A stretch of 21,814 nt of DNA from NCBI GenBank assembly GCA_964597035.1, contig CAZQWM010000042.1:1-21814 (forward strand). Direction: 5' to 3'. Shown here piece after piece: positions 6,723 through 13,653 of this stretch; position 1 is the first letter of the stretch; the number at the start of each line of letters is the position of its first letter. The translations under genes and the position numbers were made by a program. Below the pieces are notes generated by a model that ran no database searches, was not told where the DNA came from, and worked only from the letters and a program-made list of their open reading frames with translations. This stretch comes from Fen-1362 sp964597035 (lineage in GTDB: Bacteria > Planctomycetota > Phycisphaerae > Sedimentisphaerales > Anaerobacaceae).

Positions 6723-8033
6723 TCACGCTATGCTCGGCCGGCCAACGCTGTGGTATTCTATCCCGGCCTTGCTGATGACATCGAGGTCATACAGGTTTCT
6801 GCCGTCGAATATAACCGGTTTTTTCAGTTTTCGGGCAATTAACTCGAAATCCGGATTACGGAACTCCTGCCAATCCGTCAAAATCACAAGTGCATCCGCA
6901 CCATCGAGGGCATCGTATCCGTTTTCGACTATCACTATGCTGTCGCCCAGCACAGCTCTGGCTGTTTCAGCCGCTTCAGGGTCATAGGCCTTCACCTTTA
7001 TACCATTCTCCAGCAGCTTCGCAACGCAGTTAATTGCCGGCGACTCTCGCACGTCATCGGTTTTTGCCTTGAAAGCAAGTCCCCAGACCGCCAGTGTGAC
7101 ATCTTTGCTTTTCTTGGCGAAGTAATCACATATCCGTCCGGCAAATCTTTTCTGAGAGGCCTTGTTGGCCTGCTCGGCCGACTTGGCCATTTTCATTTCA
7201 ACTTTGTGTTCATTACCTGTATGAATCAGTGCTCGAATATCCTTGGGAAAACAGCTTCCTCCGAAGCCAACTCCGGGAAATATGAACGCTCTTCCGATTC
7301 GCGAGTCGCTGCCGATTCCCTGCCGGACAAATTCCACGTCTGCGCCGACCTTCTCGCACAATCCGGCAATTTCGTTCATAAACGAAATTCTCGTTGCCAG
7401 CATCACGTTTGACGCGTATTTCGTCACTTCCGCCGACGCCGGGTCCATAAAAATTATCCGGTTACCCCTCCGCATAAACGGGCTGTAGAGCTGCTTCATC
7501 GTCTGGCGGACGTTTTGGTTTTCCGTTCCTACTATGATTCGGTCCGGGCTCATAAAATCATCGACTGCGGAACCCTCTTTGAGAAACTCTGGGTTGCTCA
7601 CGTAGTCGAAGGGCTTGTCGGTTTTGGATTTTATAATCTCTGCCACCTTCTTGTGTGTTCCTACGGGCACCGTGCTTTTGCAGGAGATAATCCGGTAATC
7701 AGGCATATGTTCGGCGATTCCCCTGGCCACATCTAAGATTGCGGATATGTCCGCCGAACCGTCCGGCAAAGGCGGTGTCCCAACAGCAAGAAATATGATT
7801 TGCGAGTTCTCGACTCCGTGTTTTAAGTCCATTGTAAACTCAAGCCGCCTGAGCTTCTCGTTGTGTTTGACTATGTCGGTAAGCCCCGGCTCGTAAATTG
7901 GTATTATCCCTTTTTTCAGCGCCTCGATTTTTTCCCTGTCGTTGTCGACGCATATGACGTTATTGCCCGCCTCAGCAAGACATCCCGCCGTCACAAGCCC
8001 GACATATCCAATCCCCACCACGCAAATTTTCAT
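6723..8033 (-). CDS. ugd: UDP-glucose 6-dehydrogenase
   Basis: A 436-residue protein of the UDP-glucose/GDP-mannose dehydrogenase family, full length. Its N-terminal Rossmann motif 'VVGIGYVGLVTAGCLA' is at residues 5-20. The conserved Lys205 lies in 'AEVTKYASN'. The catalytic Cys261 lies in 'GFGGSCFPKDIRAL'. The C-terminal UDP-binding domain contains 'VWGLAFKAKTDDVRESPA'. It oxidises UDP-glucose to UDP-glucuronate with two NAD+. AGGAG lies about 10 nt upstream of the ATG. The product is the substrate expected for the epimerase at the end of this operon. A related UDP-hexuronate-forming dehydrogenase cannot be excluded. Confidence 0.94.
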   Translation of the reverse strand: MKICVVGIGYVGLVTAGCLAEAGNNVICVDNDREKIEALKKGIIPIYEPGLTDIVKHNEKLRRLEFTMDLKHGVENSQIIFLAVGTPPLPDGSADISAILDVARGIAEHMPDYRIISCKSTVPVGTHKKVAEIIKSKTDKPFDYVSNPEFLKEGSAVDDFMSPDRIIVGTENQNVRQTMKQLYSPFMRRGNRIIFMDPASAEVTKYASNVMLATRISFMNEIAGLCEKVGADVEFVRQGIGSDSRIGRAFIFPGVGFGGSCFPKDIRALIHTGNEHKVEMKMAKSAEQANKASQKRFAGRICDYFAKKSKDVTLAVWGLAFKAKTDDVRESPAINCVAKLLENGIKVKAYDPEAAETARAVLGDSIVIVENGYDALDGADALVILTDWQEFRNPDFELIARKLKKPVIFDGRNLYDLDVISKAGIEYHSVGRPSIA

Positions 8034-8083
8034 TTGTTTTGCACTCCTATAGTTTAGCTTCCAAAGCCGTCTTTTTGTGAAAC

Positions 8084-8647
8084 CTACACGTTCTGGTCTT
8101 CGTCAATCACCTCAATCATATCGGCGTTTATCTCAACACTCGCTGCCTGGCCGAGCATATCTATCTGCAGCACAAGCCGCATCGCACCTCTCGTCTTTTC
8201 GACTATTCCGAGCAGTCCCGTCAAAGCTCCACCGATTACCCGGCATCGCTGTCCGGCCCTGATATAGTTGTGCGGTGTCAACTGCGCGCCTGTGCCAAGG
8301 GCCTGCTCTATCTGCGCAAGCTCGTCAATCAACTGCTGTTGGTTATGCACCTCAATCAAATTTGCAGCTCGGTTTGTCCGCAGGACCTCCAGCCGTTGTT
8401 TCTCCTGCCCGCAGAAAAACAGATACCCGCCAAACAACGGCAAAAGAGAACGTATTGTCCTGCCTCGAATCCGCCGAATTTTCCAGCACATTGGCAGAAA
8501 ATAACTGACCTGCTTTGCAACCAAATCGTGCGCAAGTGCCTTTTCGTTGCGGCTCTTGGTGTGCGCAACCCACCACAGCCCTTCAAAATCCTGTATCGAT
8601 ATTCCTTCGGGCCAGGTTATAGGCGGATTTTCGCTCGGCTTCAGCAA
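8084..8647 (-). CDS. NusG/RfaH-type transcription antitermination factor
   Basis: A specialised NusG paralogue of 187 residues if started at TTG 8647, which has GGAG 9 nt upstream and lies 18 nt after the aminotransferase stop. Longer in-frame readings up to 8812 overlap the aminotransferase and have no NusG-like sequence. The N-terminal NGN domain begins 'WWVAHTKSRNEKALAHDL' (from residue 25) and includes 'YFLPMCWKIRRIRGRTIRSLLPLFGGYLFF'. A KOW segment, 'GQRCRVIGGALTGLLGIV', starts near residue 132. Such proteins (RfaH, UpxY, LoaP types) keep RNA polymerase processive through long polysaccharide operons. It sits third in the operon rather than first. Confidence 0.88.
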   Translation of the reverse strand: MLKPSENPPITWPEGISIQDFEGLWWVAHTKSRNEKALAHDLVAKQVSYFLPMCWKIRRIRGRTIRSLLPLFGGYLFFCGQEKQRLEVLRTNRAANLIEVHNQQQLIDELAQIEQALGTGAQLTPHNYIRAGQRCRVIGGALTGLLGIVEKTRGAMRLVLQIDMLGQAASVEINADMIEVIDEDQNV

Positions 8648-8664
8648 CGGACGGTTCTCCAGTC

Positions 8665-9765
8665 TTATTGGTAAAAGGCCAGCACTGTTTTCGCCACGTA
8701 TTCTATCTGTTCGGGCGTAAGCTCCGGGTAAATCGGCAGCGACAGGACTTTTTCCGCAAGCTCCTCGGCTACCGGAAAATCTCCCTTCCTGTAACCAAGC
8801 CCTTCGAAGCATTCCTGCAGGTGCAGCGGCTGCGGATAGAAAATCGCTGAACCAATACTCTGCTCGCCCAGATATTTTTGTAGTGCGTCTCTTTTGGGCA
8901 CTGCGACTGTATACTGGTGATAAATGCTGACGTTGTTTTGCTCAATCTTCGGCGGCTTGACAATCGCCCCCGCGAACAATTTGTCGTATATCTCCGCGTT
9001 TTTTCTTCGCCTGTCATTCCACTCGTCCAGATACTTCAGCTTCACGCTCAGCACGGCACCCTGAATATTGTCCATTCTGAAGTTACCGCCTATCATTTTA
9101 TAGAAGTATCTCGGATTCTCTCCGTGGACTCTCAGCAGTTTTATTTTCTCCGCCAATTTTTCGTCGTTGGTCGCTACCAGCCCCGCGTCACCGAACGCGC
9201 CGATATTCTTCGTGGGATAAAACGAAAAGCAGCCGATATCGCCGATAGTGCCCGCCTTTTTACTGTCCTGCATTGCCCCCATTGCCTGCGCCGCATCTTC
9301 TATGACAATCAGCTTGTGTTTACGGGCAATCTCCATAATCTGCTTCATTTGCGCCGCTTGCCCATACAGATGCACCGGCACAATCGCACGTGTCCTGCTG
9401 CTAATTTTCTCTTCAATCTTTCCGGGATTGATGTTGAACGTATCCGGGTCCACGTCCGCGAAGACCGGCCTTGCACCGAGTCTGGCAACGGCCCCTGCTG
9501 ACGCGAAAAACGTAAACGGCGTCGTTATGACCTCGTCGCTCTCGCCTATTCCTGCTGCCATTAAGCTCACCAGCAGGGCATCCGTCCCGCTCGAAACCCC
9601 AATCGCGTATTTGCAGCCGCAGTATGCCGCTGCCTCGCTCTCGAATTTTGCCACGGCTGGTCCCAGACAGAGCATCTGGCTGTCGCAAACCTCTTCTATG
9701 GCGCGCATCGCCTCGCTTTTATATTTCGCATACTGCGCCTTCAAATCCAGAATAGGAACTTTCAT
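8665..9765 (-). CDS. DegT/DnrJ/EryC1/StrS-family PLP-dependent sugar aminotransferase
   Basis: A 366-residue fold-type I aminotransferase. The PLP Lys186 is in 'FSFYPTKNIGAFGDAG', Asp157 in 'VIEDAAQAMGA' contacts the pyridine nitrogen, and the 'SSGTDALLVSLMAAGI' phosphate-binding stretch is at 58-73. The family transfers an amino group from glutamate or glutamine to a nucleotide-linked keto-sugar, giving amino sugars for surface polysaccharides. The substrate cannot be read from the sequence. Similarity in style to WbpE-like enzymes would fit the UDP-uronate context, but no matching oxidase/acetyltransferase set is in the window. TAAGG precedes the ATG, 19 nt after manA. Confidence 0.93.
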   Translation of the reverse strand: MKVPILDLKAQYAKYKSEAMRAIEEVCDSQMLCLGPAVAKFESEAAAYCGCKYAIGVSSGTDALLVSLMAAGIGESDEVITTPFTFFASAGAVARLGARPVFADVDPDTFNINPGKIEEKISSRTRAIVPVHLYGQAAQMKQIMEIARKHKLIVIEDAAQAMGAMQDSKKAGTIGDIGCFSFYPTKNIGAFGDAGLVATNDEKLAEKIKLLRVHGENPRYFYKMIGGNFRMDNIQGAVLSVKLKYLDEWNDRRRKNAEIYDKLFAGAIVKPPKIEQNNVSIYHQYTVAVPKRDALQKYLGEQSIGSAIFYPQPLHLQECFEGLGYRKGDFPVAEELAEKVLSLPIYPELTPEQIEYVAKTVLAFYQ

Positions 9766-9784
9766 TGTGCTTGCCTTAATTTTT

Positions 9785-10753
9785 TTAAACCGGCGATTCG
9801 TTGGCCGAAAGTGTTACTGTAAGATATTCCGTCTCCGCTGAGAAACGCATTACTCCTTCGTAAACCGCAGGAATAAGTATTGTGTCTGACGTATTGAATT
9901 CCTCAATCCCGCCGGCCCTGCTGATTATTGTGCCGAACCCGTCCAATATAATCAATGTCTTCATCCGCCCAGGTGACAGCAGGACTTCGCATCCTCTCAT
10001 CTGGTGTCCTTTGTCTATCGTGAAAAACTCGCAGTCAACAAGCCGACCCACCGTTGTAACCGAAAGATTGTCCTCTGATGCGTCGAAGTGAATGCTCTCG
10101 AGGGCTTCGTCGATATGGAGCTGTCTCGGCCTGCCGGTCGCATCGAGCCGGTTCCAGTCGAACACCCGATACGTCGTGTCCGAGGGCGTTTGTATCTCTG
10201 CTATTAGCAGTCCCGCACCGATTGCGTGGGTAGTGCCGGCTGGCAGGTAGTGACACTCGCCTGCTTTGACCTCTACCTTATTGAGCGTCTGCTCGACTGT
10301 TCCTTCCTTTATGGCCTGCTCGAATATCTCTTTGGTTACGCCGTCTTTGAGTCCCTTGTAGATTACAGCCCCCGGCTCGGCCTTGATAATATACCAGCAT
10401 TCCGTCTTGAAGTCGCCCCTGCCCATCCGCCTGACTGCGTCTTTGTCGGGGTGCACCTGCACGCTCAGCACGCTACCGCAGTCCAAAAACTTAATCAGCA
10501 GTCCGAAAGGCGGTGTGAACTTTTTTTCTCCTGTTATCTGTTCCGGATAACTGCTGATTGCCTCCGCCAGTGTCCGGCCCGCTAATTCCCCGTTTACGAT
10601 TTTCGATTTGTCCTCGGGCAGGTCCGCCAGCTCCCAGCTTTCCCCGATTATCTTTCCTTTGGGGGCCTTTCTGCCGAAGACTTTGTGCAGCATCTGACCG
10701 CCCCAGATTCGCTCCTTGTATATGGGACTGAATTTAAGCGGATAGATTTCCAT
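9785..10753 (-). CDS. manA: Mannose-6-phosphate isomerase, class I
   Basis: A 322-residue protein of the shorter Bacillus-type ManA family. It interconverts fructose 6-phosphate and mannose 6-phosphate, feeding GDP-mannose synthesis. Zinc ligands expected of the family are visible: Gln99 and His101 in 'SVQVHPD', Glu118 in 'KTECWYII' and His176 in 'AGTTHAIGAG'. The N-terminus 'PLKFSPIYKERIWGG' is characteristic. It is the first gene of the sugar operon. The ATG has no Shine-Dalgarno sequence and lies only about 8 nt from the predicted -10, so the transcript may be nearly leaderless. Confidence 0.93.
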   Translation of the reverse strand: MEIYPLKFSPIYKERIWGGQMLHKVFGRKAPKGKIIGESWELADLPEDKSKIVNGELAGRTLAEAISSYPEQITGEKKFTPPFGLLIKFLDCGSVLSVQVHPDKDAVRRMGRGDFKTECWYIIKAEPGAVIYKGLKDGVTKEIFEQAIKEGTVEQTLNKVEVKAGECHYLPAGTTHAIGAGLLIAEIQTPSDTTYRVFDWNRLDATGRPRQLHIDEALESIHFDASEDNLSVTTVGRLVDCEFFTIDKGHQMRGCEVLLSPGRMKTLIILDGFGTIISRAGGIEEFNTSDTILIPAVYEGVMRFSAETEYLTVTLSANESPV

Positions 10754-10760
10754 AAGCGCT

Positions 10761-10789
10761 ATGTTAATCGAGCGCTGCTTTTTTGTCTA
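10761..10789 (-). promoter_or_regulatory. Candidate promoter for the nucleotide-sugar operon
   Basis: On the minus strand TAGACA (10789-10784) and TAACAT (10766-10761) are 17 nt apart. Transcription would begin at about 10754, next to the manA start codon at 10753. The -35 overlaps TGTCTATA (plus strand, 10784-10791), a half-site of the palindrome in the rrf2 promoter. Two copies of AGCGCT (10755-10760 and 10771-10776) flank the -10. Confidence 0.5.
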
Positions 10790-10810
10790 TATTCTCCAGG
10801 ATGCTTTTGC

Positions 10811-10850
10811 TTGACCGATGTCGCCGGCTTGATGATAATGTCTATAGACA
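10811..10850 (+). promoter_or_regulatory. rrf2 promoter with a perfect 12-bp palindrome
   Basis: TTGACC (10811-10816) and GATAAT (10834-10839) are 17 nt apart, a near-consensus promoter. TGTCTATAGACA (10839-10850) is a perfect palindrome covering the end of the -10 and the transcription start. This is the expected place for a repressor operator, and the downstream gene encodes an Rrf2-family regulator. Confidence 0.6.
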
Positions 10851-10869
10851 AGCTTATTCGGGTGCTGTT

Positions 10870-11271
10870 ATGAAACTTACTACCAAAAGCGAATATTCGA
10901 TTCTCGCCCTGATTTACCTGGCCCGGCGGGAAAACGAGGGCTTTATAAAAATTGAGGAGATTTGCTCTCACTGCGATATCTCCAAAAAGTATCTCGAACT
11001 GCTGTTTACTATCCTCAAGCGAAACAGATACATCAAGACCCGCCGGGGAACCTCCGGGGGTTATGCTCTGGCCAGGCCCGCTTCTAAAATCAGTATCGCT
11101 GAGATAATAAGAATTATGGACGGCCCCCTGGCCTCCACAGATTCGGTCAGCAGATACTTCTTTGCACACACGCCGCTCGAAAAAGAGAAGAAAATTCTCA
11201 AGGTCTTCAGGGAGATAAGAGATTACATTGCCCATCGGCTCGAAACCCTCAAGCTCTCAGAGTTGGTCTGA
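10870..11271 (+). CDS. Rrf2-family transcriptional regulator
   Basis: A 133-residue winged-helix protein starting 'MKLTTKSEYSILALIYLA', the standard Rrf2 N-terminus. A longer in-frame reading from 10783 would extend back into the promoter. The recognition region is 'IEEICSHCDISKKYLELLFTILKR', with a typical wing 'KTRRGTSGGYALARP' (56-70). The three-Cys cluster that binds Fe-S in IscR/NsrR is absent: residues 84-105 contain no cysteine. Two cysteines do occur in the recognition region (C32, C35). It therefore resembles CymR-like members that sense cysteine metabolism through a partner, or a redox/thiol sensor. It is 48 nt upstream of a TauE-like exporter and probably in one operon with it. Confidence 0.9.
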   Translation: MKLTTKSEYSILALIYLARRENEGFIKIEEICSHCDISKKYLELLFTILKRNRYIKTRRGTSGGYALARPASKISIAEIIRIMDGPLASTDSVSRYFFAHTPLEKEKKILKVFREIRDYIAHRLETLKLSELV

Positions 11272-11319
11272 GTAAGTCGGGACAGTACAAATTGATGTTC
11301 ATACATCGGAGCTAACGCT

Positions 11320-12156
11320 ATGCAGCCCTGGCAAATGGTAGCCGTGCCCGTGCTTGCCTTTTTGTGCGAGTATATGGACGCCACCCTGGGGATGGGTTAT
11401 GGAACGACGCTGACTCCCGTTTTTATTCTCCTCGGCTTCAATCCACTGCAGATTGTTCCAGTAATACTTTTGTCGCAGCTTCTTTCGGGACTGCTTGCGG
11501 CGTTCTGCCACCATCGCCAGGGCAACGTTGACCTCAGGCCGAAATCCCGCGATGTCTTTAGAATCAGCAAAATGTTAAGCCCCCTCGGCTATATCGATAC
11601 CTTCAAAAAGACCGTGCCCATCCACCTCAAGGTCTCGCTTATGCTTGCCCTTTGCGGCACAGTCAGTGCAATCGTCGCTGTTTTTGTAGCCGTCAATATC
11701 CCGAGATTCTGGCTCAAGCTCTATATCGGCGTTGTCGTTTTGTCAATGGGAATACTAATACTGCTCTGTCTTAATCGCAGGTTCAGATTCTCCTGGCGAA
11801 AAATCACCATCCTCGGCGTCATTGCATCATTCAACAAGGGTATAAGCGGCGGCGGCTATGGGCCTATAGTAACGGGCGGACAGATTCTCGCCGGCGTCCA
11901 GAGCACCAGCGCCGTCGGAATAACAGCTCTTGCAGAAGGGCTGACCTGCCTGGTCGGTGTGCTTGGCTACCTTTTCGTCTCAGAAGAGTATATTGACTGG
12001 AAGCTTGCCCCCTGGGTGATTGTCGGCTCGCTGCTTTCAGTCCCTCTGTCTGCCAAAAGCGTAAAATTCATAGGCGAAAGAAGACTCAAGCTCGCAATCG
12101 CCACCCTGACAATAATTCTCGGCGCCGTGACAATCTTCAAAACACTGCGACCATGA
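11320..12156 (+). CDS. TauE/SafE-family membrane transporter (putative sulfite/organosulfonate exporter)
   Basis: A 278-residue, about 7-8-pass membrane protein. It contains the two family repeats: 'DATLGMGYGTTLTPVFILLGFNPLQIVPVILLSQ' near the N-terminus and 'ASFNKGISGGGYGPIVTGGQILAGV' at mid-protein. TauE/SafE proteins are thought to move sulfite, sulfonates or other small anions across the inner membrane; the substrate here is not known. GGAG at 11308-11311 is 8 nt before the ATG. Pairing with an Rrf2 regulator suggests control by sulfur or thiol status, as for CymR in Gram-positives, but this is inference. Its stop codon abuts the convergent fur-like gene's stop with no gap. Confidence 0.88.
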   Translation: MQPWQMVAVPVLAFLCEYMDATLGMGYGTTLTPVFILLGFNPLQIVPVILLSQLLSGLLAAFCHHRQGNVDLRPKSRDVFRISKMLSPLGYIDTFKKTVPIHLKVSLMLALCGTVSAIVAVFVAVNIPRFWLKLYIGVVVLSMGILILLCLNRRFRFSWRKITILGVIASFNKGISGGGYGPIVTGGQILAGVQSTSAVGITALAEGLTCLVGVLGYLFVSEEYIDWKLAPWVIVGSLLSVPLSAKSVKFIGERRLKLAIATLTIILGAVTIFKTLRP

Positions 12157-12609
12157 TTACTCCCGGCAGGCTGTGTCTTTTGCCCGGCCTCCGCAGCCTG
12201 GACACAAACCCTCTAACCTGACCTGCTGCCGATAAACGATAAAGCCGTCCGGCGTCTTTGTCGCCATTGGAACTGACGCCCCCGGCAGGCAACTCATCTG
12301 ACCACAGTCAGTGCATACAAAGTGCGGGTGGCACTGGCTCTCAGTGCATCGGTCCGCCATCTCGAAATGCCAGGTTCTTGCCGCGATAAACGCTTTGTGA
12401 ACCAGCCCTGCCCCAATCATGCTCTCCAGAGTGCGATATACCGTCACCTTGTTCGGGCAGCTCCTGCCAATCGCCGCAACAATTTCATCCGCAGTCTGCG
12501 GCTTGTCCGCTCTAAAAAGCGCATCTAAGATTACCCTTCTCGGCTCTGTCCGTTTCAACTTCGCCGAATCCAGTAGCTTGTCGATTCTGTTTTTTGTCTG
12601 CGGCTTCAT
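12157..12609 (-). CDS. Fur-family metal-responsive regulator (possibly Zur-like)
   Basis: A 150-residue protein. The winged helix spans about residues 15-80 with recognition 'TADEIVAAIGRSCPNKVTVYRTLESM'. Two CxxC structural zinc pairs are intact: C99/C102 ('CTDCG') and C136/C139 ('CPGCG'). Possible regulatory ligands include H81, E83, C88, C93, H94 and H96. The Cys-containing 'RCTESQCHPHFVC' segment differs from the usual His-rich stretch and may tune metal choice. AGGAGAG is 6 nt upstream, and the ATG overlaps the stop of the His-rich membrane protein gene as ATGA. Fur, Zur or PerR-type sensing cannot be decided from sequence alone. Zinc is favoured by the neighbour's His/Cys content. Confidence 0.9.
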   Translation of the reverse strand: MKPQTKNRIDKLLDSAKLKRTEPRRVILDALFRADKPQTADEIVAAIGRSCPNKVTVYRTLESMIGAGLVHKAFIAARTWHFEMADRCTESQCHPHFVCTDCGQMSCLPGASVPMATKTPDGFIVYRQQVRLEGLCPGCGGRAKDTACRE

Positions 12610-13346
12610 TTTTCACTCTCCTGTCGATGGTCTGAATCGTGATGTTCCCCGGCGCAGAAAACGCACTGTTGACCTTCTGCTTTGACCAGCAGCATTGGAA
12701 AGATTATGTCGCTGAAACAGCATGGAAACCACACGGCTATGAATAGAACGATTAAAAAGCCCAGCATTAGCATCGCCGTTATCGGTTGGTGCGTGTTCAT
12801 CATTATATGTGAAGACGATGCCCACGTACTTATCAGGATATGTAAAGCGTGCGGCAGCCTTGTCCTCGGAACGAAATACGCAATCAATATTCCTAGAAAC
12901 GCAGCCGGATTCACTATATACCACTCTTCTATAAAACCGAGATGCACGTGTATCTCGTGAGTCTCGTGATTTACCTGTTCCTCCGTTGACTGATGAGTGT
13001 GTACGTGTCCCTCCGAGGGTATTGCGGCGCCAAGTATCTCCTCACCAAAAAAAGGAAGTATTGAATCGCTCAAAGTTGCTATGCCGATTGCCCCGACGTA
13101 ACCGACTATCAGCACAACTAAAAATCCCTTCGTCTTTTTGTGCAGTCGAAACAACGACGCCGTAACCATCGCACTTAGCACAACGTGGGCGGGATGAAAA
13201 ATATAAAACAACCTATAGCTTGCTACATGGCCGATGTTTCTGAACAGAAGCATCAACAATATCCCGGTCGCTGCTCCAAACAAGGTGAACGGCGAATGTG
13301 CCTTCAACTCAACTGCAATCTGTTTTAGTCTTGCCTTCGCAGACAT
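12606..13346 (-). CDS. His-rich multi-pass membrane protein, unknown family, likely metal handling
   Basis: A 246-residue protein with about six hydrophobic segments: roughly 20-38, 45-68, 74-100, 143-160, 165-183 and 190-222. Between segments 3 and 4 an acidic/His-rich loop carries seven histidines (H114, 116, 118, 127, 130, 133, 135). More His residues sit in or near the membrane segments (H40, H51, H54, H166, H169, H180, H186). The C-terminus has CxxC (C228, C231) followed by H235, H236 and H240. I do not recognise the family; it lacks a clear ZIP, CDF, NiCoT or ABC signature. AGGAG precedes the ATG by about 10 nt. Coupled by ATGA to a Fur-type regulator, it is best read as a metal transporter or metal-sensing membrane component. 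Confidence 0.75.
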   Translation of the reverse strand: MSAKARLKQIAVELKAHSPFTLFGAATGILLMLLFRNIGHVASYRLFYIFHPAHVVLSAMVTASLFRLHKKTKGFLVVLIVGYVGAIGIATLSDSILPFFGEEILGAAIPSEGHVHTHQSTEEQVNHETHEIHVHLGFIEEWYIVNPAAFLGILIAYFVPRTRLPHALHILISTWASSSHIMMNTHQPITAMLMLGFLIVLFIAVWFPCCFSDIIFPMLLVKAEGQQCVFCAGEHHDSDHRQESEK

Positions 13347-13413
13347 TCTGGTCGTGCTCCTAATACTAAAACTGCCTGATAATATCTTTTGTGAGCTTGT
13401 CGAGCATTTTAAT

Positions 13414-13436
13414 TAAATGCAACTCAGTTGCAATTA
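13414..13436. promoter_or_regulatory. 7-1-7 palindrome, candidate Fur/Zur-family operator
   Basis: TGCAACT-C-AGTTGCA (13418-13432) is a perfect 7-1-7 dyad. After one mismatch it extends to TAA/TTA on the outside (13414-13416 and 13434-13436). The 7-1-7 arrangement is the classical geometry for Fur-family boxes. It lies 68 nt upstream of the start codon of the operon that encodes a Fur-family protein, consistent with metal-dependent autoregulation. Assignment to that regulator is inference. Confidence 0.55.
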
Positions 13437-13475
13437 GTTTTCTACAAAATGAGCCAATGTTTTGTAAGCTTCTTC

Positions 13476-13501
13476 AAATGCAGAACTTATGTTCTGCGTT
13501 T
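13476..13501. repeat. Hairpin-forming inverted repeat
   Basis: GCAGAAC-TTAT-GTTCTGC (13480-13497) is a perfect 7-bp stem with a 4-nt loop. It is lengthened by a G-U pair and three A-T pairs to 13476-13501 and followed on the plus strand by a short T-rich stretch. It could be a weak terminator or a second operator. No gene ends at it. Confidence 0.45.
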
Positions 13502-13653
13502 TGTAAAATGCCGATATCCATTCTGCGCCTGTGTCGCTCCCGTCCTGGTTAAGTTGCTTTCCAATTAGTCCGAAAAAGACCACTGTATTCGGTGTTGGTT
13601 GATTTCTGTAGATGGGTGATGTATCGATAGTTTTGGGGCTTAAAGCGCTTGAC

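Larger units (their letters stand above)
13347..13653. other. Divergent intergenic region with regulatory dyads
   Basis: This 307-nt interval separates the minus-strand metal operon from the plus-strand CcdA-like gene. It contains the 7-1-7 palindrome at 13414-13436 and a hairpin-forming dyad at 13476-13501. The 9-mer GTTTTGTAA occurs twice (13459-13467 and 13498-13506). I see no convincing -35/-10 pair for the CcdA-like gene. A 73-codon minus-strand frame crosses the region but is not supported as a gene. Confidence 0.5.

Noticed and set aside
8648..8812. Longer N-terminus for the NusG-like protein.
   Set aside because: It overlaps the aminotransferase, and its translation is low-complexity and unlike an NGN domain; TTG 8647 with GGAG fits better.
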